Origin: UBA5287 sp041672395
GTDB lineage: Bacteria; Bacteroidota; Bacteroidia; Bacteroidales; Dysgonomonadaceae
Direction of reading: 5' to 3'
NCBI GenBank assembly: GCA_041672395.1
Contig: JBAYZS010000026.1
Span: 1 to 30,115 of the forward strand
DNA: 30,115 nt
In this document: one piece after another, positions 8,768 to 15,421 of the stretch
How positions within the stretch are numbered: the first letter of the stretch is position 1
Layout: the number at the start of each line of letters is the position of its first letter
The notes under the pieces: generated by a model
The model's database searches: none
The model's input: the letters and a program-made list of their open reading frames with translations, nothing else
What the model was told of the DNA's origin: nothing
Program-made: the position numbers and the translations under genes

Positions 8768-9712
8768 TTATTCAACAATTTTTACTGCATTAATTGGCAT
8801 TGTAGATGGTAATAATCCCGATCTCAAAATTATACGCTGTCCAACATCAGAAGTAACGAATCGAGTAAAACCTTTAGGTAATTCCCCTCGTGGATCGTTT
8901 AATAGAATAAATATTTCGCGAATAAAAGGATATTGATGATTATAAATATAATATTGATATGGTTGAACTGCATTTTCACGTGTTGCATTATCATTTCGGG
9001 ATACACGCATAACTTGAATTTTCTTAGTGAAATCTATTGCAGTTGAACCATAAGAATCACTAATCAAGTTCACACCAATTAATCCCAAAGCACTTTTATT
9101 TTCAGAAATATAAGTTACGACTTCCTCATTTTTTTCCAATGCATTCAAATCAGATGATAAGGGTTTGTCTCTACAAATTGAGTCGTTTGCATATCTGACA
9201 ATACTTGAATTTGTATTGTCAAATACAACTTGAATTTTCCCAAGTTTTGAATCAGGAAAAATTTCATCCCATTTAGTTACCTCACCAGTAAGAATTTTTC
9301 TTACATCTTTAACACTAATAATTGAATCCGGATTTTCAGGATGAATAATAAAAGCTATTCCATCAATAGCAATTCTTATTTCTTCAGGCTCAAATGTTTT
9401 CAAATTAAAATATCCTAGTTCTGCTTCTGTAAATCTACGAGCTGTAACGGCTAATCTAACCGAATCTTTCATGAGCAAATCGATTGCTTCACTTTCTGAC
9501 ACATAAATAGGTTCTACAATTGCTGCATTTTCCGTCTCAAACATATCTATTTCAGCCTGCATTGTTGGTTGCATTGTTTGATCAACAGCGATTTTAATAA
9601 AACCACTTCTCATTGTATTCTCTTTCAGTTGTTCTTTATTCTTGTTATTATTACAAGAAACAAACAAACCAACAGATAGAATTGAAATAACGATGATTGT
9701 AATTTTTTTCAT
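8768..9712 (-). CDS. PstS-like substrate-binding lipoprotein
   Basis: A periplasmic binding protein of the PstS / PBP-like-2 superfamily, anchored as a lipoprotein: signal MKKITIIVISILSVGLFVSC with the Cys of the lipobox at residue 20. The chosen start is ATG at 9712. An in-frame TTG at 9721 would add three residues but spoils the usual Met-Lys-Lys signal. Family features include a hydrophobic helix after the lipid anchor, a V-KWDEIFPDSKLGKIQVVFD-type segment, SSIVRYANDSI, where phosphate-binding proteins contact the anion, and a C-terminal block ending in RSGLLPS. No pstC, pstA or pstB follows. Its neighbours are tonB and the TPR gene, so it probably serves the Ton system or senses a ligand and does not feed an ABC importer. 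The ligand is unknown and phosphate is only a possibility. Confidence 0.8.
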   Translation of the reverse strand: MKKITIIVISILSVGLFVSCNNNKNKEQLKENTMRSGFIKIAVDQTMQPTMQAEIDMFETENAAIVEPIYVSESEAIDLLMKDSVRLAVTARRFTEAELGYFNLKTFEPEEIRIAIDGIAFIIHPENPDSIISVKDVRKILTGEVTKWDEIFPDSKLGKIQVVFDNTNSSIVRYANDSICRDKPLSSDLNALEKNEEVVTYISENKSALGLIGVNLISDSYGSTAIDFTKKIQVMRVSRNDNATRENAVQPYQYYIYNHQYPFIREIFILLNDPRGELPKGFTRFVTSDVGQRIILRSGLLPSTMPINAVKIVE

Positions 9713-9749
9713 TTTTGCCAATAATTTACTATTTCTATAAAAGACAAAA

Positions 9750-9784
9750 TTTAACCAATCTCGTTTAAAATAAGACTGGTTAAA
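9750..9784 (-). terminator. Hairpin between tonB and the PstS-like gene (terminator or attenuator)
   Basis: Arms TTTAACCAATCT (9750-9761) and AGACTGGTTAAA (9773-9784) pair with one mismatch. On the minus strand the stem is followed by TTTTGTCTTTTA. It lies between the tonB stop (9813) and the next start (9712), so it could end part of the operon's transcripts and lower expression of the last two genes. Confidence 0.55.
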
Positions 9785-9812
9785 TTATGTATAATAATTG
9801 TTTATACAGAAC

Positions 9813-10649
9813 TTATTTCTGCAATTTAAACAATATAGGTAATGTGAATCGCGTTTTTACAGCCTGTCCACCTTGCTTTCCAGGAATCCATTTGGGCATG
9901 GAGTTAACCAAGCGTAATGCTTCCTTATCAAGACTAGGATCTACACCACGTGCAACAATAGCCGATTCAATCGCACCATCTCTACCAACAACAAACTGTA
10001 CGATAACACGACCTTCAATTCCGTTTTCAGCCGCAATAACCGGATATTTAATATTGTTGTTAAGATAATCCATCAAAGCAGATTGTCCGCCGGGGAACGA
10101 TGGTGGTTGCTCCACAACTTCGAAAATCTTTTCTTCTTTTGGTTCTTCCGCTACAATTACTTTATGTTCTTGCAGTGTTGCAATATCAACCCCTGTTTCC
10201 TCATTAGTACCTTTAACATCTGCAATAGAAATAGTTACATCAGATTGAACTAATTCGTCCTGTGATTTCATTTCCATGTCTTCGCGAACTTCTTCGTCCT
10301 TTTTGATCACAGGTGCAGTCATTTTAATAGTACTCTTTAATTCTACAGGAGGTGGAGCAACATATTGTTTTTGTTGATTTTCCTCAGGAACTTCTGGTTG
10401 ATCAAGGGTAATATTAGACAACTCTGTAACTTGTGTCATTGCTTCACGTGCTTTCTTTTGGTTTTGATATGTTGTAACAAGTGACAACAATCCAAAAATC
10501 ACAACTGCAATAATGATCACAAGAGAGAATGCCCATACGTGACGTTTACCGGAATTTTGTCTTAACCGATAAGCACCGTATTTTTTATTTTTCCCTTCGA
10601 AAACTATATCAAGCCAGCTCTGGGACATCAAATCCATTCCTTTTGCCAT
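9813..10649 (-). CDS. tonB: Energy transducer TonB
   Basis: A 278-residue protein that carries energy from the inner-membrane ExbB/ExbD motor to outer-membrane receptors. Residues 1-37 are cytoplasmic and carry the motif LDIVFEGKNKKYGAYRLR, which I recall from Bacteroidetes TonB proteins. A single transmembrane helix spans about 38-58. A periplasmic linker follows, with only short proline stretches (VAPPPVELK), less proline-rich than E. coli TonB. The C-terminal TonB domain is complete, from PPSFPGGQSALMDYLNNNIK through GRVIVQFVVGRDGAI to WIPGKQGGQAVKTRFTLP. The start ATG at 10649 is the first in frame. The gene follows exbD by 27 bp and is surely in the same operon. Confidence 0.95.
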   Translation of the reverse strand: MAKGMDLMSQSWLDIVFEGKNKKYGAYRLRQNSGKRHVWAFSLVIIIAVVIFGLLSLVTTYQNQKKAREAMTQVTELSNITLDQPEVPEENQQKQYVAPPPVELKSTIKMTAPVIKKDEEVREDMEMKSQDELVQSDVTISIADVKGTNEETGVDIATLQEHKVIVAEEPKEEKIFEVVEQPPSFPGGQSALMDYLNNNIKYPVIAAENGIEGRVIVQFVVGRDGAIESAIVARGVDPSLDKEALRLVNSMPKWIPGKQGGQAVKTRFTLPILFKLQK

Positions 10650-10676
10650 TCTTATTTTTTTTATAGTCTATTTAAT

Positions 10677-11300
10677 TTATTTAAACGCGACACCTGAATT
10701 CGTAAGCATTGTCTGGTCATTCGCATCTACATCAACAATTGAATACTTACCGATACTGGCAATTAGCATTTCATCTAATGCAGCAATCATATCTTCGTAT
10801 GTTGAATTTTCCATTGGTTTGATGATAACAACCGGCGTTCCTTTTCCACTTTTAAGTTCCGATAGTTGCGTTTCATAGTCCTCTTTAGAAACCTGATTTA
10901 ACTCCTTCTTGGTGTTCAATTCACGAACTTGATCAACAACCTTTCTGTTTCTTTCAACTAAAACGCTTCTTAAGCCATCAGCAGAGAACTCTGTTTCAGT
11001 TAAGAAGTTAGGTGTTGTCAAGTCAGCTAATCCTTCGTAATAGTATACTTTATGATCAGCTCCAAGATATAGAGTTATGGCCTCTGAAGCTTTTACCTCA
11101 TTCTGGTCCTCTTCTGCAACCTTATCCTTTGCGGGCATCGCAATTTCCATTGTTTGTGGTTTGCTTAAAGAAGTAGCAAGCATAAAAAACGTAATAAGCA
11201 ACATCATCATATCCACCATAGGAGTGAAATCGACGCGTACATCTTGTTTCGCTTTTTGTCCTTTCTTCTTTTCGCCACCACCACTACTAACTTGCATCAT
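10677..11300 (-). CDS. exbD: ExbD/TolR-family biopolymer transport protein (first copy next to tonB)
   Basis: A 207-residue subunit of the proton-driven ExbB-ExbD motor. The N-terminal cytoplasmic part is short and basic (GEKKKGQKAKQDVRVDF). A single transmembrane helix follows and contains the essential aspartate, Asp30 in TPMVDMMMLLITFFMLATS, which picks up protons in this family. The periplasmic domain ends in VVIIKPMENSTYEDMIAALDEM, typical of ExbD. It carries an insertion rich in charged residues in the middle (about residues 100-150). Two ATG codons occur at the start; I used the first. Spacing is 21 bp from the upstream exbD and 27 bp to tonB. Confidence 0.93.
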   Translation of the reverse strand: MMQVSSGGGEKKKGQKAKQDVRVDFTPMVDMMMLLITFFMLATSLSKPQTMEIAMPAKDKVAEEDQNEVKASEAITLYLGADHKVYYYEGLADLTTPNFLTETEFSADGLRSVLVERNRKVVDQVRELNTKKELNQVSKEDYETQLSELKSGKGTPVVIIKPMENSTYEDMIAALDEMLIASIGKYSIVDVDANDQTMLTNSGVAFK

Positions 11301-11321
11301 AATCTTTAAATTTTTAATAGG

Positions 11322-11954
11322 TTATTCTTGAGATACTGCTGCTGCACTTGGATTTTGAACTTCACGAAGAGCAGTGATCAAGTTATAACGGTTTTCGCGG
11401 ATATCCTGCAAAGAACCCATAACAGTCTTTATATAGGGGTAAGGCGTTGTTGCGTCTGCTTTTATAGCAATCCTCATATCTTTACCTTTCACATCTCTGG
11501 CTGCAAGAACCCAACCTTTAAACTGATTATCGAGACTATCAATTGGAACACCATATTGAGGTAAGACCTCATTTCTTTTATCCAATGCCATAGACATGAA
11601 TTCTTTAAAATTTCGCATTGGTACACCAAAAGATGTAGCAATACCGAATTCATATTTCTCTTTTTCAGTTAAATCGAGGTTATAGTTTGCCGCCATTGCT
11701 TCCAAAACCGCTATTCTATCATCCGGATTATCAAGATCCAAAAAGATCTGACCCTTTGGTGAAATTAATACAGAAAGTACGTTTTTATCAGGAATAAGAA
11801 TTTCTGATACAGACATAGGAGTATTAACGGTTACGGGTTCTGGTTTAAGAAAGGTAGATGTCAACATAAAGAACGTGAGCAAAAGCACCATTACGTCGCT
11901 CATCGGCGTCATGTCGATCCATGTATCTTTTCTTCTTATTTTTGGTCTAGCCAT
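11322..11954 (-). CDS. exbD: ExbD/TolR-family biopolymer transport protein (second copy next to exbB)
   Basis: A 210-residue ExbD. The N-terminus MARPKIRRKDTWIDMTPMSD leads into one transmembrane helix with the essential aspartate at position 20 (TPMSDVMVLLLTFFML). A periplasmic domain follows, with VLSVLISPKGQIFLDLDN and, later, MRIAIKADATTPYPYIKTVM, which match the ExbD fold. It differs clearly from its neighbour in sequence and length of insertions, so the two copies probably form a heteromeric ExbD pair and do not look like a recent duplication. Paired exbD genes between exbB and tonB are common in Bacteroidetes. It starts 84 bp after the exbB stop, across a spacer that holds a palindrome. 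Confidence 0.93.
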   Translation of the reverse strand: MARPKIRRKDTWIDMTPMSDVMVLLLTFFMLTSTFLKPEPVTVNTPMSVSEILIPDKNVLSVLISPKGQIFLDLDNPDDRIAVLEAMAANYNLDLTEKEKYEFGIATSFGVPMRNFKEFMSMALDKRNEVLPQYGVPIDSLDNQFKGWVLAARDVKGKDMRIAIKADATTPYPYIKTVMGSLQDIRENRYNLITALREVQNPSAAAVSQE

Positions 11955-11992
11955 TGTCTATTATTTTAAATCTAATTAATACATATAACTGG

Positions 11993-12020
11993 AGGTAATT
12001 AATGAAATTTCATTATACCT
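11993..12020. promoter_or_regulatory. Palindromic element in the exbB-exbD spacer
   Basis: A perfect 16-bp palindrome (TAATGAAATTTCATTA, 12000-12015) is flanked by AGGTA (11993-11997) and TACCT (12016-12020), with a 2-nt bulge on one side. It lies between the exbB stop (12039) and the exbD start (11954). No T-run follows on the minus strand, so it is not a classic terminator. An mRNA stability or processing hairpin, or a protein-binding site, would fit. Confidence 0.45.
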
Positions 12021-12038
12021 TTTAATCAGATTCAACGA

Positions 12039-12854
12039 TCAATGTTTAGATTCGAAAACACCAACTATTGAAAATCCAATTTCGTCAATTGCGTAAGTGA
12101 TATTATCAATTTTAGCTGTAAAGTAGTTATAAGCAATAACAGCCAAAGCACCTGTCAAGATACCGAAAGCAGTATTTACAAGAGCTTCCGAAATACCTAC
12201 AGAAAGAGCAGCAGAGTCAGTTCCTCCAGAGCCTCCCAAAGAAGAGAATGCACGGATCATACCCATAACCGTTCCGAACAACCCGGTAAGCACACCCAAG
12301 TTAGTAAAAGTAGCAATAACAGGAAGATTTTCGTTCATGCCCGGCATTTCCAATGCTGTAGCTTCTTCAATCTTTTTGTTGATGATACCAGCTTTTTGTT
12401 CTCTTGTTAAACCGGAATTATCTTTAGTCATACGTTCGTATGTTTCTACACCTACTTTAGTAACTGCAGCAACAGCGCCTTTTTGTTTGTCGCATAAAGC
12501 AACAGCACCTTCGAAATCTTCTACTTCGAGTTTTTCTTTAACATTTACAACGAAATTATCAAGATTGCCTTTACCAGTACATCTGCTGATAGCGATTAAT
12601 CGTTCAACACCTAATACGATAACTGTTAACAACCATGTTAATAGAATTGGAACAACGAAACCTCCTTTAAAGATAGTTCCCAACATATTCCCTTGTAATG
12701 GGTGATTTGCGTTATCTCCGCCAACAAAGTTTGCCGGATTACCGAAAATAAAATTGTAAATACATAAAGCCACAATAAATGCAAGGATAATAACAAGCAT
12801 AGCTGACAATCCTCTTTTTTTCTTTTTCTGAGTTTTAGGTTCTTTTGTTGCCAT
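12039..12854 (-). CDS. exbB: ExbB/TolQ/MotA-family proton channel
   Basis: A 271-residue inner-membrane protein that forms the ring around ExbD in the Ton motor. A Lys-rich cytoplasmic start (KEPKTQKKKKRG) precedes a first hydrophobic helix (about 17-38). A second lies at about 66-88 (GFVVPILLTWLLTVIVLGVE), and a long cytoplasmic loop follows. Then come the two signature helices: NLGVLTGLFGTVMGMIRAF (about 184-203) and GISEALVNTAFGILTGALAV (about 222-241), with the conserved GLFGTV and A-L-TAFGI motifs and a Thr lining the pore. It has one helix more than E. coli ExbB's three, at the N-terminus, as is usual in this phylum. It is the first gene of the minus-strand operon. Confidence 0.94.
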   Translation of the reverse strand: MATKEPKTQKKKKRGLSAMLVIILAFIVALCIYNFIFGNPANFVGGDNANHPLQGNMLGTIFKGGFVVPILLTWLLTVIVLGVERLIAISRCTGKGNLDNFVVNVKEKLEVEDFEGAVALCDKQKGAVAAVTKVGVETYERMTKDNSGLTREQKAGIINKKIEEATALEMPGMNENLPVIATFTNLGVLTGLFGTVMGMIRAFSSLGGSGGTDSAALSVGISEALVNTAFGILTGALAVIAYNYFTAKIDNITYAIDEIGFSIVGVFESKH

Positions 12855-13090
12855 AATTCAAAATTTTTGTGTGAAAAAATAGTTCACTGTTTTTAATTGT
12901 TTTAATTGATTGTTTTATTATTGATTTGAAATTACATTTTTTCAAAAATATGCACAAAAATACAACTGTTTTTCGAAATAAAAAGAATTTCAGTATTAAA
13001 ATTTAATTATAGACTAATTAATTAAATGGTACGATGCTAACTCTTTTTTCTATTTTATAGTTCTATTTCTGCTTTTATATTATCTGGCGT

Positions 13091-13122
13091 CAAATATACA
13101 TCTTTTTTTGTACATGTACCAA
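13091..13122 (-). promoter_or_regulatory. Candidate promoter of the exbB operon with palindrome in its spacer
   Basis: On the minus strand a -33 TTG (13122-13120) is followed, 21 bp later, by TATATTTG (13098-13091), a full match to the Bacteroidota -7 TAnnTTTG. A perfect 10-bp palindrome GTACATGTAC (13110-13119) sits right after the -33 box. Transcription from here would give an exbB leader of about 230 nt. The other bases of the 12855-13324 spacer show no gene. Confidence 0.45.
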
Positions 13123-13272
13123 GTTTTGTAAAATAATCCTTGTAAAAATAGTGATAATATATAAAAGAATGCCATAAAATCATTTCAACAAAGCAATAAA
13201 TAATCTAGCAACATTTTACTAATTCAAAGAATAAATATATGCTCTTTTATAGACAGATTTAATAAATTTTTG

Positions 13273-13280
13273 TACTTTCG
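13273..13280 (+). promoter_or_regulatory. Candidate -7 element of the OPT transporter gene
   Basis: TACTTTCG at 13273-13280, 44 bp before the ATG, is one base away from the TAnnTTTG consensus. No good -33 TTG lies 19-21 bp upstream. The same run, TTTTTGTACTTTCG, recurs before the oligopeptidase gene (23074-23087). Confidence 0.4.
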
Positions 13281-13324
13281 AGCCAAAATTATCACTTTCA
13301 ATTTTAAAAAGTCAAACGTAATAT

Positions 13325-15319
13325 ATGGAAAAACAAGAAGACGAAAAGATCAAAGGTTTACCAGAAAACGCGATGCGTGAGTTGAAACCCGGAGAAGTTT
13401 ATAAACCCATACTTTCTCCAAACAAAGAATATCCGGAAGTAAATATTCGTTCTGTTTCGTGGGGAGTACTTATGGCCATTCTATTTTCTGCTGCTGCTGC
13501 CTATTTAGGGTTGAAAGTTGGTCAGGTTTTTGAAGCAGCTATTCCAATCGCAATTATCGCCGTTGGTCTTTCTAGTGCTTCAAAAAGGAAAAACGCACTT
13601 GGTGAAAATGTGATTATCCAATCCATTGGTGCAAGCTCTGGTGTAGTAGTTGCCGGAGCCATTTTCACATTACCTGCTCTTTATATACTTCAGGCTAAAT
13701 ATCCCGAGATAACCGTAAACTTTATGCAAGTGTTTATGAGTTCACTATTAGGAGGTGTACTTGGCATATTGTTTTTAATACCATTCAGAAAATACTTTGT
13801 AAGCGAGATGCATGGTAAATACCCATTTCCAGAAGCCACTGCTACCACCCAAGTACTGATTTCCGGAGAAAAAGGTGGCAACCAGGCAAAACCATTGATA
13901 TTTTCAGGTCTTATTGGCGGGATATACGATTTCATTGTTTCTACTTTTGGTGGATGGGCAGAGACTTTTACTTCTCGTGTACTCCCAGCAGGAATTGCAC
14001 TTGCGGATAATGCCAAATTAGTATTTAAAGTAAATATAGGAGCTGCCGTTTTAGGACTTGGATATATTGTAGGATTGAAATACGCAGCCATCATCACTGT
14101 TGGCTCAGCATTAGTATGGTTTGTGATTGTACCAATATTACCACTTGCAACAGATTCATTTGCAACATTATTGAACCCCGCATTTATTGGGTCCATTTCC
14201 TCACTTTCACCCGAAGAGATCTTCAGCACTTTTGCTCGGCATATTGGAATTGGTGGAATTGCTATGGCCGGAATTATCAGTATTATAAAATCGTGGGGAA
14301 TCATAAAAAATGCAGTGGGATTAGCAGGTAAAGAACTCAAAGGTCAAAAAATAGAAGAAGATGTTAAGCGTACTCAGCGCGACCTTACTATGAAATTTAT
14401 ATTTATCGCCAGTTCAATTGCTTTAATTATAACATTCCTATTTTTCATATTTGGTGTAGAATTAAATCTTTTGCATGCCGTAATTGCCATAATAGTAGTT
14501 GCCATTATTGCATTTCTATTTACAACAGTAGCTGCAAATGCCATAGCTATTGTAGGATCAAATCCTGTTTCAGGTATGACATTAATGACATTAATACTTG
14601 CATCCGTAATTCTTGTATCTGTTGGACTTAAAGGAACAGAAGGGATGGTTGCAGCAATGATAATTGGAAGCGTTGTTTGTACAGCACTATCCATGGCAGG
14701 CGGTTTCATTACAGACTTAAAAATCGGTTATTGGATTGGCACTACACCTAAAAAACAAGAAACATGGAAATTTCTTGGTACCCTTGTTTCTGCAGTAACA
14801 GTAGGCGGTGTAATAATGATATTAAATAAAACATACGGATTTACCGGCGAAGGCGCTCTGGTGGCCCCTCAAGCAAATGCAATGGCTGCGGTTATTGATC
14901 CTTTAATGTCAGGAACAGGTGCTCCATGGATATTATATGGAATTGGCGCTTTATTGGCGATAGTTCTTACATTGCTAAAAGTTCCGGCCTTAGCTTTTTC
15001 ACTTGGAATGTTCATTCCTTTTGAGCTGAATATACCATTATTAATTGGTGGAGCAATCAGTTGGTATGTTTCTTCAAGAAGCAAAAACAAGGCATTAAAT
15101 TCTGCTCGAAAAGAAAGAGGAACCTTACTTGCATCCGGATTTATTGCAGGTGGAGCATTGATGGGAGTCGTAAGTGCAGCAATCAAATTTACGGGAGCCG
15201 ACTGGTACAATGAATCATGGGGATCCGGAAATGGAGCACAATGGTTAGCCCTTTGCATGTATGCATTACTTTGTGGTTATCTGATTTGGGATTCCAAACG
15301 AGCAAAAATTGAACATTAA
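13325..15319 (+). CDS. OPT-family oligopeptide/metal-chelate transporter
   Basis: A 664-residue inner-membrane protein with about 16 hydrophobic segments, the size and topology of the Oligopeptide Transporter (OPT/YSL) family, which imports peptides or metal chelates using the proton gradient. Family hallmarks are the GLKVGQVFEAAIPIAI segment near residue 60, GKYPFPEATATTQVLISGE near residue 165, and a second half with SMAGGFITDLKIGYWIGTTP near residue 465. The soluble N-terminus (about 40 residues) has LPENAMRELKPGEVYKPIL, frequent in bacterial members. The start at 13325 is the first ATG and follows a promoter-like motif. The gene stands alone and ends in its own terminator. The substrate cannot be told from sequence. 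Peptide is favoured slightly by the motif shared with an oligopeptidase gene. Confidence 0.9.
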   Translation: MEKQEDEKIKGLPENAMRELKPGEVYKPILSPNKEYPEVNIRSVSWGVLMAILFSAAAAYLGLKVGQVFEAAIPIAIIAVGLSSASKRKNALGENVIIQSIGASSGVVVAGAIFTLPALYILQAKYPEITVNFMQVFMSSLLGGVLGILFLIPFRKYFVSEMHGKYPFPEATATTQVLISGEKGGNQAKPLIFSGLIGGIYDFIVSTFGGWAETFTSRVLPAGIALADNAKLVFKVNIGAAVLGLGYIVGLKYAAIITVGSALVWFVIVPILPLATDSFATLLNPAFIGSISSLSPEEIFSTFARHIGIGGIAMAGIISIIKSWGIIKNAVGLAGKELKGQKIEEDVKRTQRDLTMKFIFIASSIALIITFLFFIFGVELNLLHAVIAIIVVAIIAFLFTTVAANAIAIVGSNPVSGMTLMTLILASVILVSVGLKGTEGMVAAMIIGSVVCTALSMAGGFITDLKIGYWIGTTPKKQETWKFLGTLVSAVTVGGVIMILNKTYGFTGEGALVAPQANAMAAVIDPLMSGTGAPWILYGIGALLAIVLTLLKVPALAFSLGMFIPFELNIPLLIGGAISWYVSSRSKNKALNSARKERGTLLASGFIAGGALMGVVSAAIKFTGADWYNESWGSGNGAQWLALCMYALLCGYLIWDSKRAKIEH

Positions 15320-15342
15320 TTCATAATTAATTTACTTATATT

Positions 15343-15378
15343 AAGTACGTAAGCATTGATTGCTTACGTACTTTTTTG
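15343..15378 (+). terminator. Terminator of the OPT transporter gene
   Basis: A perfect 13-bp inverted repeat (AAGTACGTAAGCA, 15343-15355, and its complement 15361-15373) with a 5-nt loop TTGAT, followed by TTTT (15374-15377) and GTA. It lies 23 bp after the OPT stop. The loop and the bases after it also carry the promoter of the next gene. Confidence 0.85.
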
Positions 15379-15386
15379 TATATTTG
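15356..15386 (+). promoter_or_regulatory. Promoter of the GH92 gene, overlapping the OPT terminator
   Basis: A -33 TTG (15356-15358) lies in the terminator loop, and 20 bp later comes TATATTTG (15379-15386), a full match to the -7 consensus. The ATG is 36 bp downstream. The right arm of the hairpin therefore forms the spacer of this promoter. Confidence 0.65.
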
Positions 15387-15421
15387 TTTATTTTAGTAAA
15401 TACAATTCACAGTCAAAATTT

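Noticed and set aside
9713..9721. TTG start for the PstS-like lipoprotein.
   Set aside because: The ATG three codons later restores the usual Met-Lys-Lys signal start and leaves the lipobox unchanged.
13690..15258. Long open frames on the minus strand opposite the OPT gene.
   Set aside because: Antisense shadows of a hydrophobic gene: low-complexity translations without any recognisable domain.
15356..15421. Upstream extension of the GH92 frame from a TTG at 15356.
   Set aside because: It falls in the terminator and promoter. The ATG at 15422 gives a proper lipoprotein signal.
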